Positions 41,228 through 50,031 of a stretch of DNA of 64,000 nucleotides are shown here, in pieces. Both the position numbers and the translations under genes were made by a program. Where the stretch lies: NCBI GenBank assembly GCA_965218945.1, contig OZ244718.1:2852001-2916000 (forward strand). Reading direction: 5' to 3'. Below the pieces are notes generated by a model. That model had not been told where the DNA came from. It ran no database searches and saw only the letters and a list, made by a program, of their open reading frames with translations. The stretch's first letter is position 1. Every line of letters starts with the position of its first letter. The DNA comes from DAOUJW01 sp965218945. Lineage in GTDB: Bacteria > Chloroflexota > Dehalococcoidia > Lucifugimonadales > UBA2985.

Positions 41228-42330
41228 ATGCCTGTGAGTCTGGTCGAAGCGGCAGCCGCTACTCTGCAAGAAATCTGGGCGAGTGTTCTGTCCGCTGCAG
41301 AAGATGGGCCGCTCGTGGATGCCATAGAGGAAGATGACGGCGAGCTACTCGAAAGCATCCGTCTCTCTGTGAATTCAAATACAAAGACCTACCGCTATGT
41401 GCTACCCACTCAGCTTCTTGCCAAGATAGCCGACCCCGCTCTGGACTGTCGCTCACTGCAGGCGGGCGCCGATAGGACCGGCTCCTTTGATGCGCGCACC
41501 ATTGCCCACCAAATCATAGTTCCTTTTGACCAAGCAAACGATCGCGTGTTGGGAGGCTCGCCGGAGCCGTACGTTAACAATCCGGTTAGAGTTTCGGAGG
41601 TCTCGGAGCGGCATCGAAATCCACAAAAAAACAAGCGGGGCTGGGACCACCTGTGTCGCGTGCTGGAAGTCGTTGAAAGCGCCCAAGATGAGGACTTCAC
41701 AAAGACCGTACTGCGTCAGGTCATCATTGAAATATACCGCCGACTGTCAGAGGTCAGAGTGGCATATCCAACGCCACGACGGATTAGTTTGTCTGGGTGT
41801 ATGAGACTCATAGATGAGTATCGGCTGAGACTTCGGGTGGAGACCGGCTGTTGGCGCTTTCTTCCGCGCTTTTTGCCGTGATAGGTAGGAAATTTCACTT
41901 ATTTTCAAGAGTAGAGAGAGCCTCAATCACGGCCTCAGATGCTTCTACGGGAATGCTTGCCGACTTGGAGTGTAGTACTGAGGACGGCACAATAGTGCTG
42001 GTCGTGGAGGTAAAGGACAGGATTCTCACTGTGAGCCAGATGATGGGAAAAGTAGCCAACATGCGCGAGAAGCAAGTCTCAGAGATATTCTTTGTGGCTC
42101 AACAAGGTGTTGAAGACCAGGAGCAGGTGGACTCACTGATAGAGAGCGAGTTTGTAAGCGGCCAGAATATCTATGTAATGAGCCTTTCCAGGCTGGCAGA
42201 AGTCAGCTTGGCGCTATTGGGTGAAGAGGGCAGGCGGGAATTCCTGTTGGGGGTGGGATCCCAGCTGGATGACCACCGATCCGACATCAGACACAGACGA
42301 CGCTGGTCAGAGCTCTTGGCATCCGTCTAA
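41228..42330 (+). pseudogene. Type II restriction endonuclease (SacI-family-like), frameshifted
   Basis: Two frames make one protein. The first (41228-41881) has LDCRSLQAGADRTGSFDART, VLGGSPEPYVNNPVRVSEVS and GWDHLCRVLEVVESAQDEDF, features I associate with SacI-family nucleases. After LSGCMRLIDEY near 41820 it runs out of frame. One extra base there would give SAETSGGDRLLALSSALFAV, then GRKFHLFSRVERASITASDA and the nuclease core MLADLECS...IVLVVEVKDR, ending at 42330. The D...ExK pair lies in the second part, so the as-read first product lacks the active site. It directly follows the frameshifted methylase. Confidence 0.72.
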
Positions 42331-42379
42331 TGTGCCCCCAAAGGGAGTAGGTCTTCTCTGTCTCCGCTGGTTTCCGACG

Positions 42380-42685
42380 CTAAGCCACCGGCCTGGGCGG
42401 CGGCCAGATCCCTTCGAAGGTGCAGCGCACTCCCGAGCTCAGGGCGTCGGTGACCGTTGGCGCGAGTATCCTGGCCGTGGCGCCGTCCTCGCACACCACG
42501 TGAAGGCCGCTTCTCTCTATAGATGTGACTGCAAATTCCCAAGGCTGCCCGGCTATCGGCATAAACTCTCCATGCCATCTTCTAAGGCCGGGGTCGTTCT
42601 GGTCCACCCAACCGACCATCCGGCAGCCCCCAATCAAGCCTCCATCCTTGTCCTTGATTGTCACCCTTTCATCGAATGCAAGCAT
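42380..42685 (-). CDS. Hypothetical protein
   Basis: A 101-residue minus-strand protein, MLAFDERVTIKDKDGGLIGG, with VGWVDQNDPGLRRWHGEFMP, WEFAVTSIERSGLHVVCEDG and a proline-rich end. AGGGGCAGCG precedes the ATG. I recognise no family. It lies between the decayed R-M operon and nadE, next to a repeat palindrome. Predicted beta-rich, soluble. Confidence 0.5.
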   Translation of the reverse strand: MLAFDERVTIKDKDGGLIGGCRMVGWVDQNDPGLRRWHGEFMPIAGQPWEFAVTSIERSGLHVVCEDGATARILAPTVTDALSSGVRCTFEGIWPPPRPVA

Positions 42686-42740
42686 CGCTGCCCCTGTTCT
42701 ATTCTTGAAACGTGTTCCTGCCCCCGCAGGAATGACAGCG

Positions 42741-42774
42741 GATGTAGGGGCGGTTCGCGAACCGCCCCTACATC
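42741..42774. repeat. Perfect 34-bp palindrome centred on TTCGCGAA
   Basis: GATGTAGGGGCGG-TTCGCGAA-CCGCCCCTACATC is fully self-complementary. It shares its core with 11011-11038 and 12740-12757. A GTCATTCC-type half element (GGAATGACAGCG) directly precedes it. Confidence 0.85.
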
Positions 42775-42940
42775 CTCCTTCAGAATCGCGCCTACATTTT
42801 ACTATAACCCGGCTCTCCAGTCTGCTTTCCCTTCAGCCACTTTGGGGACAACGCCGGCAGCCACCCGCCTTTGTCGATGGGCCGGCTGCGCCTTGTGCTA
42901 TACTCTATAACCAAACGTTATTCACAAGAGAGTTGTAAGC

Positions 42941-44677
42941 GTGCGCAATCTACGTCTGGCTATGGCCCAGATCAACACAACCGTGGGCGACCTGGAGGGC
43001 AACACCGCCAAGGTCCTGGAGCACATCCGGAAGGCCAAGGCGCAGCAGGCCAACCTTGTTGTCTTTCCGGAGATGGCAATCCCCGGCTACCCGCCGGAGG
43101 ACCTGCTGTTCAAGCCCTCATTCATCCGCTCTAACATCGAGAAGATGCATGAGGTTGTAGCCAACTCCCAGGGCATCACCGTCGTTGTGGGCTTTGTCGA
43201 CTCCCAGGGGGACATCTACAACGCCGCGGCCGTGGCGCACGACGGGCAGCTTGTGGGCGTCTATCACAAGATGTATCTGCCCAACTACGGCATCTTTGAC
43301 GAAGACCGCTACTTCAAGGCCGGGGCCGAGTGCCCCGTCTTCGTCATCAACGGCATCCACATTGGCGTCAACATCTGCGAGGACATCTGGTACGCCCTGG
43401 GACCGGCGGCGGTGCAGCGAGAGGCGGGCGCAGAGATAATCATCAACATCAACGGCTCGCCATACCACGCCGGAAAGCTGGGCTTCCGGGAGCGAATGGT
43501 GGCCACCCGCGCCTCAGACAACGAGGTGTACGTGTCCTACACCAATCTGGTGGGAGGCCAGGATGAGCTGGTGTTCGACGGCGGCAGCGTCGTATTCGAC
43601 CAAGGCGGGGAGCTTGTGGCCCGCGGCAAGCAATTCGAGGAGGACCTGGTGGTGGTCGACCTGGACATGGACGCCGTCTTCCGCCATCGCCTGCACGACC
43701 CCAGGCCTCGCAAGGAGCGACCCATCCTGAGCGCGATAGGATCGTCCCAGCTAGTACACGTCTCGGAACACACCCCGGCGGAGCCAAAGACGGCGCTGGA
43801 CGGCTGCATCGCCAAGCCGATGGACCCACTGGCAGAGACATACTCCGCCCTGGTGCTGGGAACAGGGGACTACGTTCGCAAGAGCGGTTTCAGCAAGGTT
43901 GTCATCGGCCTCTCCGGCGGGATCGATTCCAGCCTGACGGCTGCCATCGCGGCCGACGCCCTGGGCAGCGAGAACGTCCTCTGCGTCGCTATGCCCTCCC
44001 GGTACTCCTCCGAGGGCAGCATCCTGGACGCCCAGGAACTGACCCAAAACCTGGGCATCGAGCTGCTCACCGTCCCCATAGAGGAGGCCTTTGAGGCCAT
44101 GCTGCACATGCTGTCGGGCCCATTCCAGGACAGCCCGCCCAACGTGGCCGAGGAGAACATCCAGACTCGCGTCAGGGGCAATATCCTCATGGCCCTGTCC
44201 AACAAGTTCGGCTGGCTGGTGCTCACCACCGGCAACAAGAGCGAGTTTGCCACCGGCTACGCAACCCTCTATGGCGACATGGCCGGGGGATTCGCCGTGA
44301 TCAAGGACGTGCCCAAGACCCTGGTGTACCAGCTTGCCCAGTATCGAAACGACCACGGCTCGCCCCGCAACGCAATCCCTCAAAGCGTGATAGAGAAGGC
44401 TCCCAGCGCCGAACTGAAGCCCGACCAGACGGACCAGGATACCCTTCCTCCCTACGATCTGCTAGACGGGATTCTCAAGGCCTACGTGGAGGAAGACCGC
44501 AGCTACGCCGACATAGTGGACATGGGCTTCGACTCAGAGACAGTCTTGAGGGTCATTGCGATGGTTGACCGCAACGAGTACAAACGCAGACAGGCCCCCC
44601 CTGGTGTCAAGATCACGCCGCGGGCCTTCGGGCGGGACAGGCGTCTGCCCATAGTCAACCGGTACAGACAGAGCTAG
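42941..44677 (+). CDS. nadE: Glutamine-dependent NAD+ synthetase
   Basis: A 578-residue two-domain enzyme amidating deamido-NAD to NAD. The N-terminal nitrilase-type glutaminase (about 1-270) has the Glu-Lys-Cys triad in VVFPEMAIPGYPPEDLL, GVYHKMYLPNYGIFDEDRYF and IGVNICEDIWY. The C-terminal synthetase has the PP-loop VIGLSGGIDSSLTAAIAADA, RYSSEGSILDAQ, and TGNKSEFATGYATLYGDMAG. GTG start at 42941. The length and all catalytic residues are normal. It stands alone on the plus strand. Confidence 0.96.
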   Translation: MRNLRLAMAQINTTVGDLEGNTAKVLEHIRKAKAQQANLVVFPEMAIPGYPPEDLLFKPSFIRSNIEKMHEVVANSQGITVVVGFVDSQGDIYNAAAVAHDGQLVGVYHKMYLPNYGIFDEDRYFKAGAECPVFVINGIHIGVNICEDIWYALGPAAVQREAGAEIIININGSPYHAGKLGFRERMVATRASDNEVYVSYTNLVGGQDELVFDGGSVVFDQGGELVARGKQFEEDLVVVDLDMDAVFRHRLHDPRPRKERPILSAIGSSQLVHVSEHTPAEPKTALDGCIAKPMDPLAETYSALVLGTGDYVRKSGFSKVVIGLSGGIDSSLTAAIAADALGSENVLCVAMPSRYSSEGSILDAQELTQNLGIELLTVPIEEAFEAMLHMLSGPFQDSPPNVAEENIQTRVRGNILMALSNKFGWLVLTTGNKSEFATGYATLYGDMAGGFAVIKDVPKTLVYQLAQYRNDHGSPRNAIPQSVIEKAPSAELKPDQTDQDTLPPYDLLDGILKAYVEEDRSYADIVDMGFDSETVLRVIAMVDRNEYKRRQAPPGVKITPRAFGRDRRLPIVNRYRQS

Positions 44678-44691
44678 GGACCTTCGCCACC

Positions 44692-44817
44692 CTACTTTTT
44701 ATCCCCATCCTTGGGAGCGGTCAACTTGCCGATCAAAAGCAGGAGCAGAAATGAACCTGCTATCCCCACGAAGAACAGCATAGCCATAAGCACCAGCACA
44801 AACGTTATGGTGGACAT
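44692..44817 (-). CDS. 41-residue single-span membrane protein
   Basis: The reverse strand from ATG 44817 encodes MSTITFVLVLMAMLFFVGIA, then GSFLLLLLIGKLTAPKDGDK and K before a TAG at 44692. It is one long membrane helix with a short basic tail. It starts 10 nt after the stop of the EamA C-terminal half, so it could be translated with it. The ribosome site is weak and no family is recognised. Coding is supported by its position and strong hydrophobic pattern only. Confidence 0.5.
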   Translation of the reverse strand: MSTITFVLVLMAMLFFVGIAGSFLLLLLIGKLTAPKDGDKK

Positions 44818-44827
44818 GGCGTAACGC

Positions 44828-45307
44828 TCAGGAGGTGTTCCTGCTGAACGTGATGATCACCACACCCAGCACAACCAGGAGAGTGCCCATAATGGTCCTC
44901 TTTGTGATCTTCTCCAGCCGTTGCAGGAAGAGGTGGGCCAGAGTCAGGGATACCAACGGACTGATGGCGACCACCGGCGAGATGACGACAACTGGCGCCT
45001 CGCTCAAGGCAAAGTAGAGCAGCGCCACACCGGACGCCGAGGTTATTCCCGACAGCGAGAACCACAGGTAGCCCCGGCGGGGGTTGGCCTTTATGTCAAC
45101 CGGGATGTGCCTGTGAAACATGAGGGAGACGTATAGCAGGCCGAAGAGCAGGGCGAAAGCTGTGCCCACCAACGGCGGCGCGTACTCGGTTGTTATATGC
45201 TTTCCGATGGTCTGAGATGCGCCATAGGACATAGCCGCGCCCATCGCGACCGCGTATCCCAGCCATAAGCGGCCGCCGCTGCCAAGCCGCGACTGAAGCG
45301 ACTTCAA
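44828..45307 (-). CDS. EamA/DMT transporter, C-terminal half
   Basis: About 159 residues from a TTG that overlaps the stop of the N-terminal half (TTGA). After a basic linker (LKSLQSRLGSGGRLW) it has five hydrophobic segments: GYAVAMGAAMSYGASQTIGK, LVGTAFALLFGLLYVSLMF, GYLWFSLSGITSASGVALLY, VVVISPVVAISPLVSLTLAH and TIMGTLLVVLGVVIITF. This is one EamA repeat. In most DMT transporters both repeats are in a single chain of about 300 residues. Here a +1 shift in the linker separates them, so either two coupled half-transporters or a frameshift. Confidence 0.7.
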   Translation of the reverse strand: MKSLQSRLGSGGRLWLGYAVAMGAAMSYGASQTIGKHITTEYAPPLVGTAFALLFGLLYVSLMFHRHIPVDIKANPRRGYLWFSLSGITSASGVALLYFALSEAPVVVISPVVAISPLVSLTLAHLFLQRLEKITKRTIMGTLLVVLGVVIITFSRNTS

Positions 45308-45732
45308 CGGACCTGCTCGCTCGTTATCAGGACTATGCCGCCGACTATGGTGACGGTGCCCAGAAGAAGCCAGGGAGTGACGGACTCGCCCAGGAAGAGT
45401 ATCGCCAGAATAGTTGCGAAAAGGGGCGCTGTGCTGAACAGCGGCGTAGCGCGTGCGACTCCCGCCAGCTGGATGCTGAACGTATTGAACAGTCGTCCCA
45501 GGGCGAAGTTGAACAGCCCGCTCAGCGCAAACCACAGAAAGGCAATAGCTGTCAGCGTAGGGAAGGCGTCTCGGTTGAACACGAGGGCAAGCCCCATCAC
45601 CAATACGACACCCGGGATGAGAGAGATCCAGGTGCCGGTGGTGGGTCGGAGATGCTGGAGGCCGAATCGCACAAGCACGGCGCTGAAGCCCCAGCAGGTC
45701 GCCGCCAGGATTCCCAAGAGAATGCCTAACAT
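45304..45732 (-). CDS. EamA/DMT transporter, N-terminal half
   Basis: A 142-residue protein with five membrane segments forming the first EamA repeat: MLGILLGILAATCWGFSAVL, WISLIPGVVLVMGLALVF, FLWFALSGLFNFALGRLF, ATPLFSTAPLFATILAILFL and PWLLLGTVTIVGGIVLI. FALGRLFNTFSIQLAGVARA and FLGES are typical of the family. It ends TSEQVR at a TGA that overlaps the TTG of the second half. Substrate unknown (metabolite export is common in the family). Confidence 0.75.
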   Translation of the reverse strand: MLGILLGILAATCWGFSAVLVRFGLQHLRPTTGTWISLIPGVVLVMGLALVFNRDAFPTLTAIAFLWFALSGLFNFALGRLFNTFSIQLAGVARATPLFSTAPLFATILAILFLGESVTPWLLLGTVTIVGGIVLITSEQVR

Positions 45733-45830
45733 AGGGTAGCCGTCATGTAGAAGGGGACTAACGTCAAAGAGCTAGAGAATGCGGTGTACGGCTGCACCCC
45801 GGCTCTGCCGGATTGCAGCCGTGCCCACAA

Positions 45831-46520
45831 CTAGCTCATATTCCGCGCCAAGAAGTCCAGGGTCTTCTGCCAAGCGTCCTTTGAGGCCTCCTCCCAATAG
45901 GTCGGTGGCCTGCTGTCGTTGAAGAATGCGTGGGGCGCGCCCGGGTAGGTGTGAATCTCCACGGTCTTGCCGTAGCCGGTCAACGCCTCTCTCAGGGCAT
46001 TGACCGCGTCCGGGAAGAGACGATCGTCTTCGCCGTAGATGCCCAGGACCGGGCCAGGTATGTCCTGGACCTGCTCCAGCGGGTTGGGGTTGCCACCGTA
46101 GTAGACGATTGTGGCGTCAACGGGATAGCGGCAGGAGGCCGAAAGGGAAAGGCCGCCGCCCATGCAGTAGCCTATGGTGGCGACTGTGCCCTTGGCGTAA
46201 GGCTGGCCCCTGAGGTAAGTGACGGCGCCGCCCACTTCACGGACGGCCAGGTCCATGTCCGTCTCCATCGCCAGCTTCCGAGCCTCGTCCGGCTCGTCGG
46301 TTACGGCTCCGTGATACAGATCCGGGGCGAGGGCTGCGTACCCCTCGCGGGCAAAGCGCTCCGCTATGTCCTTGATGTGCGGCTCAAGGCCCCACCACTC
46401 CTGAATGACCACAATAGCCGGGAACGGCCCGTCGCCCTCGGGTCGGGCCAGATAGCCGGGCACCGCGGGGCTGTCGGTAACCGGGCACTCTACCATCTCA
46501 GTAAGGATTTCGCCTGCCAT
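45831..46520 (-). CDS. Dienelactone hydrolase family protein
   Basis: A 229-residue alpha/beta hydrolase. The nucleophile elbow is TIGYCMGGGLSLSAS, with cysteine in place of serine as in dienelactone hydrolases; the acid is in LGIYGEDDRLFPDAV and the His in YPGAPHAFFND. ATG 46520 lies six bases after AAGGAG; a GTG at 46526 is an alternative. The family opens lactones from aromatic degradation but is often of broader esterase function. It stands alone. Confidence 0.92.
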   Translation of the reverse strand: MAGEILTEMVECPVTDSPAVPGYLARPEGDGPFPAIVVIQEWWGLEPHIKDIAERFAREGYAALAPDLYHGAVTDEPDEARKLAMETDMDLAVREVGGAVTYLRGQPYAKGTVATIGYCMGGGLSLSASCRYPVDATIVYYGGNPNPLEQVQDIPGPVLGIYGEDDRLFPDAVNALREALTGYGKTVEIHTYPGAPHAFFNDSRPPTYWEEASKDAWQKTLDFLARNMS

Positions 46521-46690
46521 TCTCACTCCTTAGCTTCCAGGATTTGCCTGCATTATAGCATACCCTCCCGGCAGTCTAAGGGGCGTGACCCATTTGGGAA
46601 AGGTGGTCGAAGCGATATGCCGACAAAAACGAGCGCGCAACAATACAGAACGTTACCGTTTGCCCGATGGATGCGCGGTTGGGGAACGAC

Positions 46691-47140
46691 TCAGGGCAGG
46701 GGAGCCGAGGAGCGCTTCTTGACCGACAGCGTGACGAATGTCTCGCTGCGCTTGACCCCGGGGATCTTGCCCACGGTGCCCAGTAGGAAGCTGTGAAGCT
46801 GCTCCGGGGAGGGCAACGCCACCCACGCGAAGATGTCGAATGCGCCGGTGGTCACGGAGACGTTCAGGGTCTCCGGCACCCTGCCCAGCTCATTGGCAAC
46901 GTCCTCAAGCTTGCCAGGATCCACCTGAATGCCAACTATGGCCTCAGTGTTATAGCCCAGCTTGGATGGTTCGGGCAAAGCCACCACCTGAATAGCCTCG
47001 TCCTCGATGAGGCGCTTCAGCCGGCGTCGTATGGTCCCCTCGCTCACTCCCAACTGCCTGGCTATCTTGGCGTTGGAAGCCCTGCCGTCCACCTGAAGAA
47101 TTCCGATTATTTTTCTGTCTAATTCGTCCATAGCACCCAT
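46691..47140 (-). CDS. Lrp/AsnC family transcriptional regulator
   Basis: A 149-residue regulator with an N-terminal helix-turn-helix, MDELDRKIIGILQVDGRASN, then AKIARQLGVSEGTIRRRLKR, and a C-terminal RAM/ligand domain with VGIQVDPGKLEDVANELGRV and GAFDIFAWVALPSPEQLHSF. Lrp/AsnC proteins form octamers and sense amino acids or related metabolites. ATG 47140 or ATG 47131 could be the start; neither has a strong ribosome site. The target is not evident. Confidence 0.9.
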   Translation of the reverse strand: MGAMDELDRKIIGILQVDGRASNAKIARQLGVSEGTIRRRLKRLIEDEAIQVVALPEPSKLGYNTEAIVGIQVDPGKLEDVANELGRVPETLNVSVTTGAFDIFAWVALPSPEQLHSFLLGTVGKIPGVKRSETFVTLSVKKRSSAPLP

Positions 47141-47340
47141 AACAACATAAGTCTTTCTATGACAATCCTATACCACTTGTACGAAATGTGTCAATAGCGC
47201 AATGTGCGCCGATGTGAAATCCGCACCCGAATCTCCGCCTCAGACTCCAGGGGCTAATGCTACCCCCGATAGCCGCCCGGCGCAATACGGCTCGCGGCCT
47301 ACATGAGACCTTTGAACAACCTATGCCAAATCTCTATAAA

Positions 47341-47535
47341 TCGTCATTCCCGCCCCCGTATCGGAGTACGGGGCAGGCTACGAGCGGGAATCTAGGTGGG
47401 GGGACTCCCGTCTGCAGAGACCTTTGCATAGCCTTTTGCGCCCCCATCCTAACCTTCCCCCGCGGGCGGGGGAAGGGATTTCTCGCCCCCTTCAGGGGGA
47501 GAGTCAGAGAGGGGGCGTACCTCTTTGCCAGTTAT
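47341..47535. repeat. Repeat-rich spacer with nested palindromes
   Basis: In the 442-bp gap between the Lrp gene and pabC I see no gene. GTCATTCCCGC and GCGGGAATCTA (47344-47393) bracket the palindrome CCCCGTATCGGAGTACGGGG with GCAGGCTA, so one repeat is nested in another. Further on, CCTTCCCCCGCGGGCGGGGG and GCCCCCTTCAGGGGGAGAG form GC-rich stems. Confidence 0.65.
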
Positions 47536-47582
47536 GAAAGCCTCCATTCTGCATGGGAGCGACAATTAGGATCGGGCTCACC

Positions 47583-48458
47583 CTACAGCGGAAGCAGTTC
47601 ACGCCGCACGCGTTTCCAGTACGCTTCCGCCAGCCTTTGTGTCATAGGTCCGGGCGCGCTCGCGCCGATAGGGCTGCCGTCCAGCGAGACCACCGGCACA
47701 GGTCCCTGGACCACGTTGGTCAGGAACACCTCGTCGGCCCCGGCGACACGCTCCGGCGTCAGCGACCGCTCCACAGTGGGTATGCCCAGGCTTCTCGCTT
47801 CTTCCAGCGCCGTGAGCCGGGCTATCCCCGGCAGGACGCCGTCCTCCTCCGGTGGAGTGAGCAGGCTGTCGCCATCGACTGCGAATACGTTGCTCGATGT
47901 CCCGCCTGTCACAAAGCCAGTGGTGTTGCACAGAAGGGCGTCATCGGCCCCACCGCGCTGGGCTGCCAGCCGGGCTGTCACGCCCTCCACGTAGGACAGG
48001 GATTTTATGCGGGACAGGGGAGAGCGATCATTGCGCGCTATCGCCGAGAGCGCCAGCCTGCGGCCCGGCGGCGCTGACTCCGGCGGACCCTGCCATGGCG
48101 CGACCCGCACCACGACGGAAGGCTCGATGCCGGGCGGCGCATCCAGACCGCGACCGAAGTCCACGCCCCGGCTCACGGTAAGACGCACCACGGAGCGCGG
48201 GTAGCCGTTCCGTCCTATGCTCTCCAGAACAACCCCTGTCAGTTCTTCCGCAGACGGCAGGGCAAGATACAGCGCCTCAGCGCCCCGTCGCATCCGGGCA
48301 AGGTGGTCTCCCATGCGAAACACCCTGTCGCCCAAAGCCACCATTGTCTCAAAGAGGCCGTCGGCGAGGGTGAAACCCCTGTCGAGGGGCGAAAGGCTAG
48401 ACTCGGCCTCCGGCACAAACCGGCCGTTGACGTACAGCACCGGGGTGATTTCAGTCAT
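47583..48458 (-). CDS. pabC: Aminotransferase class IV, probably 4-amino-4-deoxychorismate lyase
   Basis: A 291-residue PLP fold-type IV enzyme. It begins MTEITPVLYVNGRFVPEAES, with SPLDRGFTLADGLFETMVAL (the RG-x-x-x-D-G-F/LFET motif), the PLP lysine in RIKSLSYVEGVTARLAAQRG, DALLCNTTGFVTGGTSSNVF and a late EVFLTNVVQGPVPV. The start overlaps the pabB stop by 8 nt, so it probably releases p-aminobenzoate and pyruvate from aminodeoxychorismate for folate synthesis. A branched-chain or D-amino acid aminotransferase is the alternative, but the operon favours PabC. A longer frame to 48551 is rejected. Confidence 0.9.
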   Translation of the reverse strand: MTEITPVLYVNGRFVPEAESSLSPLDRGFTLADGLFETMVALGDRVFRMGDHLARMRRGAEALYLALPSAEELTGVVLESIGRNGYPRSVVRLTVSRGVDFGRGLDAPPGIEPSVVVRVAPWQGPPESAPPGRRLALSAIARNDRSPLSRIKSLSYVEGVTARLAAQRGGADDALLCNTTGFVTGGTSSNVFAVDGDSLLTPPEEDGVLPGIARLTALEEARSLGIPTVERSLTPERVAGADEVFLTNVVQGPVPVVSLDGSPIGASAPGPMTQRLAEAYWKRVRRELLPL

Positions 48459-49869
48459 CGCATCCCAGGGCAAGGCGGAGACCCCGCGCCTTATGGAGAG
48501 TTTCCTGGTACTCGGACTCAGGGTCGGAGTCAGCCACAATCCCTCCGCCAACCTGGAGATAAGCCTCGCCGCGGGTCAGCACCAGCGTCCGTATGGTTAT
48601 GCTGGTCCCCATATCCCCGCTGAATGAAATGTAACCTATGGCGCCGCAGTAGACTCCACGTCGCACCGGCTCCAGCTCCTCGATGATCTCCATTGCCCGC
48701 ACCTTGGGCGCCCCCGTCACCGACCCGCCGGGGAAGCAGGCCTTCAGCAGTCCCACGGCGTCCGTAGAGGGAAGCAGCTCGCCGGTTATGGTGGATACCA
48801 GGTGCAGCACAGTGGGGTGCTGCTCGACGGCGAAGAGGCTGGGCACCTCCACCGACCCGATGCGGCACACCCGCCCTATGTCGTTGCGCAGCAGGTCGAC
48901 AATCATGACGTTCTCGGCCCGCTCCTTCTCGCTGGCCAGAAGCGACTCAGCCTGAAACGCCGTCTCCTCGGGAGTCCTGCCCACCGGCCGCGTCCCCTTG
49001 ATGGGCCGGACCCGCACCCGGCCCTCCTCCAGATTTAGGAACTCCTCCGGGGACGCGCTGAGCACATCCACTTCGGGAAAGCTCAGGTAGGCCGCAAAGG
49101 GCGCAGGGTTGAACCGGCGCAGCCTCTGGTACAGGCCCCAGGGGTCGCCTTCAAAGGGGGAGTGGAACCGCTGTGACAGGTTTACCTGGTATGCGTCCCC
49201 GGACTCCAGGTACTCCTTTACGCGCCCCACAGCAGCCATGTACGACTTTGGCGTAAAGTTGGACTGCAAAGACGCGGGAGTGCGCAGAACAGGGGATAGC
49301 GCTTCCTGCGGTTTCTCGCTCAGCCGGCGCATCACATCTGCTGCGCGGGCCTCGGCCATATCCGACGTGGCGTCCGGCATCCCGGAGGAGACCAGCCACG
49401 ACCTGCCGGTTACCCCGTCGTGGGCCAGCGCCCAGTCGTAGAAACCCAGGTACATCTCCGGAAGGCCCAGATCGTCCTCGGCCCGGGACGGGAGACGCTC
49501 CAGGTGTCTTCCCAGGTCGTATCCCCAGTAGCCCAGCGCTCCGCCCTGGAAGGGCGGCAGTCCCGGCGACTTCTCAACGTGGTGCCTGCGAAGGAGGTCC
49601 TGTAGTATCTGCCAGGGGTCGCCTTCCATCTCGTGAACTGCGCCGTTCTGAAGAAGGTCCACGCGTCGGCCGCGGCTTCGCATCACCAGAAACGGGTCCG
49701 CAGTCAGATACGAGTACCTGCTGCCCGTGGCTCCGGGCATAGCCCCGTCCAGCAGCGCGGGGTATGGAAGGTCGCGGAAGGACGGGAAGAGCAGCGCCGG
49801 ATGAGGCAGCGAGTCAAAGGCGTAGCTCAGGGGAAGATCGTCAAGCTGGGTCGCCGACGGCGCTTTCAA
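48451..49869 (-). CDS. pabB: Aminodeoxychorismate synthase component I
   Basis: A 472-residue chorismate-using enzyme. The C-terminal chorismate-binding domain shows VRVRPIKGTRPVGRTPEETA, with the active-site lysine of PIKGT as in PabB rather than anthranilate synthase, then VMIVDLLRNDIGRVC, VPSLFAVEQHPTVLHLVSTI, CFPGGSVTGAPKVRAMEIIE and YCGAIGYISFSGDM. It makes 4-amino-4-deoxychorismate with ammonia from PabA, which is not in this window. TTG start 49869 has GAGGTG nine bases upstream. It is coupled to pabC. Confidence 0.93.
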   Translation of the reverse strand: MKAPSATQLDDLPLSYAFDSLPHPALLFPSFRDLPYPALLDGAMPGATGSRYSYLTADPFLVMRSRGRRVDLLQNGAVHEMEGDPWQILQDLLRRHHVEKSPGLPPFQGGALGYWGYDLGRHLERLPSRAEDDLGLPEMYLGFYDWALAHDGVTGRSWLVSSGMPDATSDMAEARAADVMRRLSEKPQEALSPVLRTPASLQSNFTPKSYMAAVGRVKEYLESGDAYQVNLSQRFHSPFEGDPWGLYQRLRRFNPAPFAAYLSFPEVDVLSASPEEFLNLEEGRVRVRPIKGTRPVGRTPEETAFQAESLLASEKERAENVMIVDLLRNDIGRVCRIGSVEVPSLFAVEQHPTVLHLVSTITGELLPSTDAVGLLKACFPGGSVTGAPKVRAMEIIEELEPVRRGVYCGAIGYISFSGDMGTSITIRTLVLTRGEAYLQVGGGIVADSDPESEYQETLHKARGLRLALGCDD

Positions 49870-49960
49870 CGTAGAGCACCTCAGATTCAGATTCGCCCGG
49901 CCGAGGGGCCTAGGACACTCATATGTGACTTTCAGGCCGATTCGTTACCGCTCATGGCCT

Positions 49961-50015
49961 GCCCCGTACTTGGTACGGGGGGTGAGCTTGTCGAATCATT
50001 TGAGCGGGGTAGTAC
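49961..50015. repeat. Dispersed repeat with CCCCGTAC palindrome
   Basis: GCCTGCCCCGTACTTGGTACGGGG followed by GAGCTTGTCGAATCATTTGAG matches parts of 37918-38015 and 47353-47372, so a multi-copy intergenic element is likely. It lies between pabB and trxB. Confidence 0.65.
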
Positions 50016-50031
50016 GCTACACCCCGCCGAC

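Noticed and set aside
42327..42578. An 83-codon minus-strand frame near the decayed R-M operon
   Set aside because: Overlaps the better-supported 101-residue gene in another frame and has no ribosome site.
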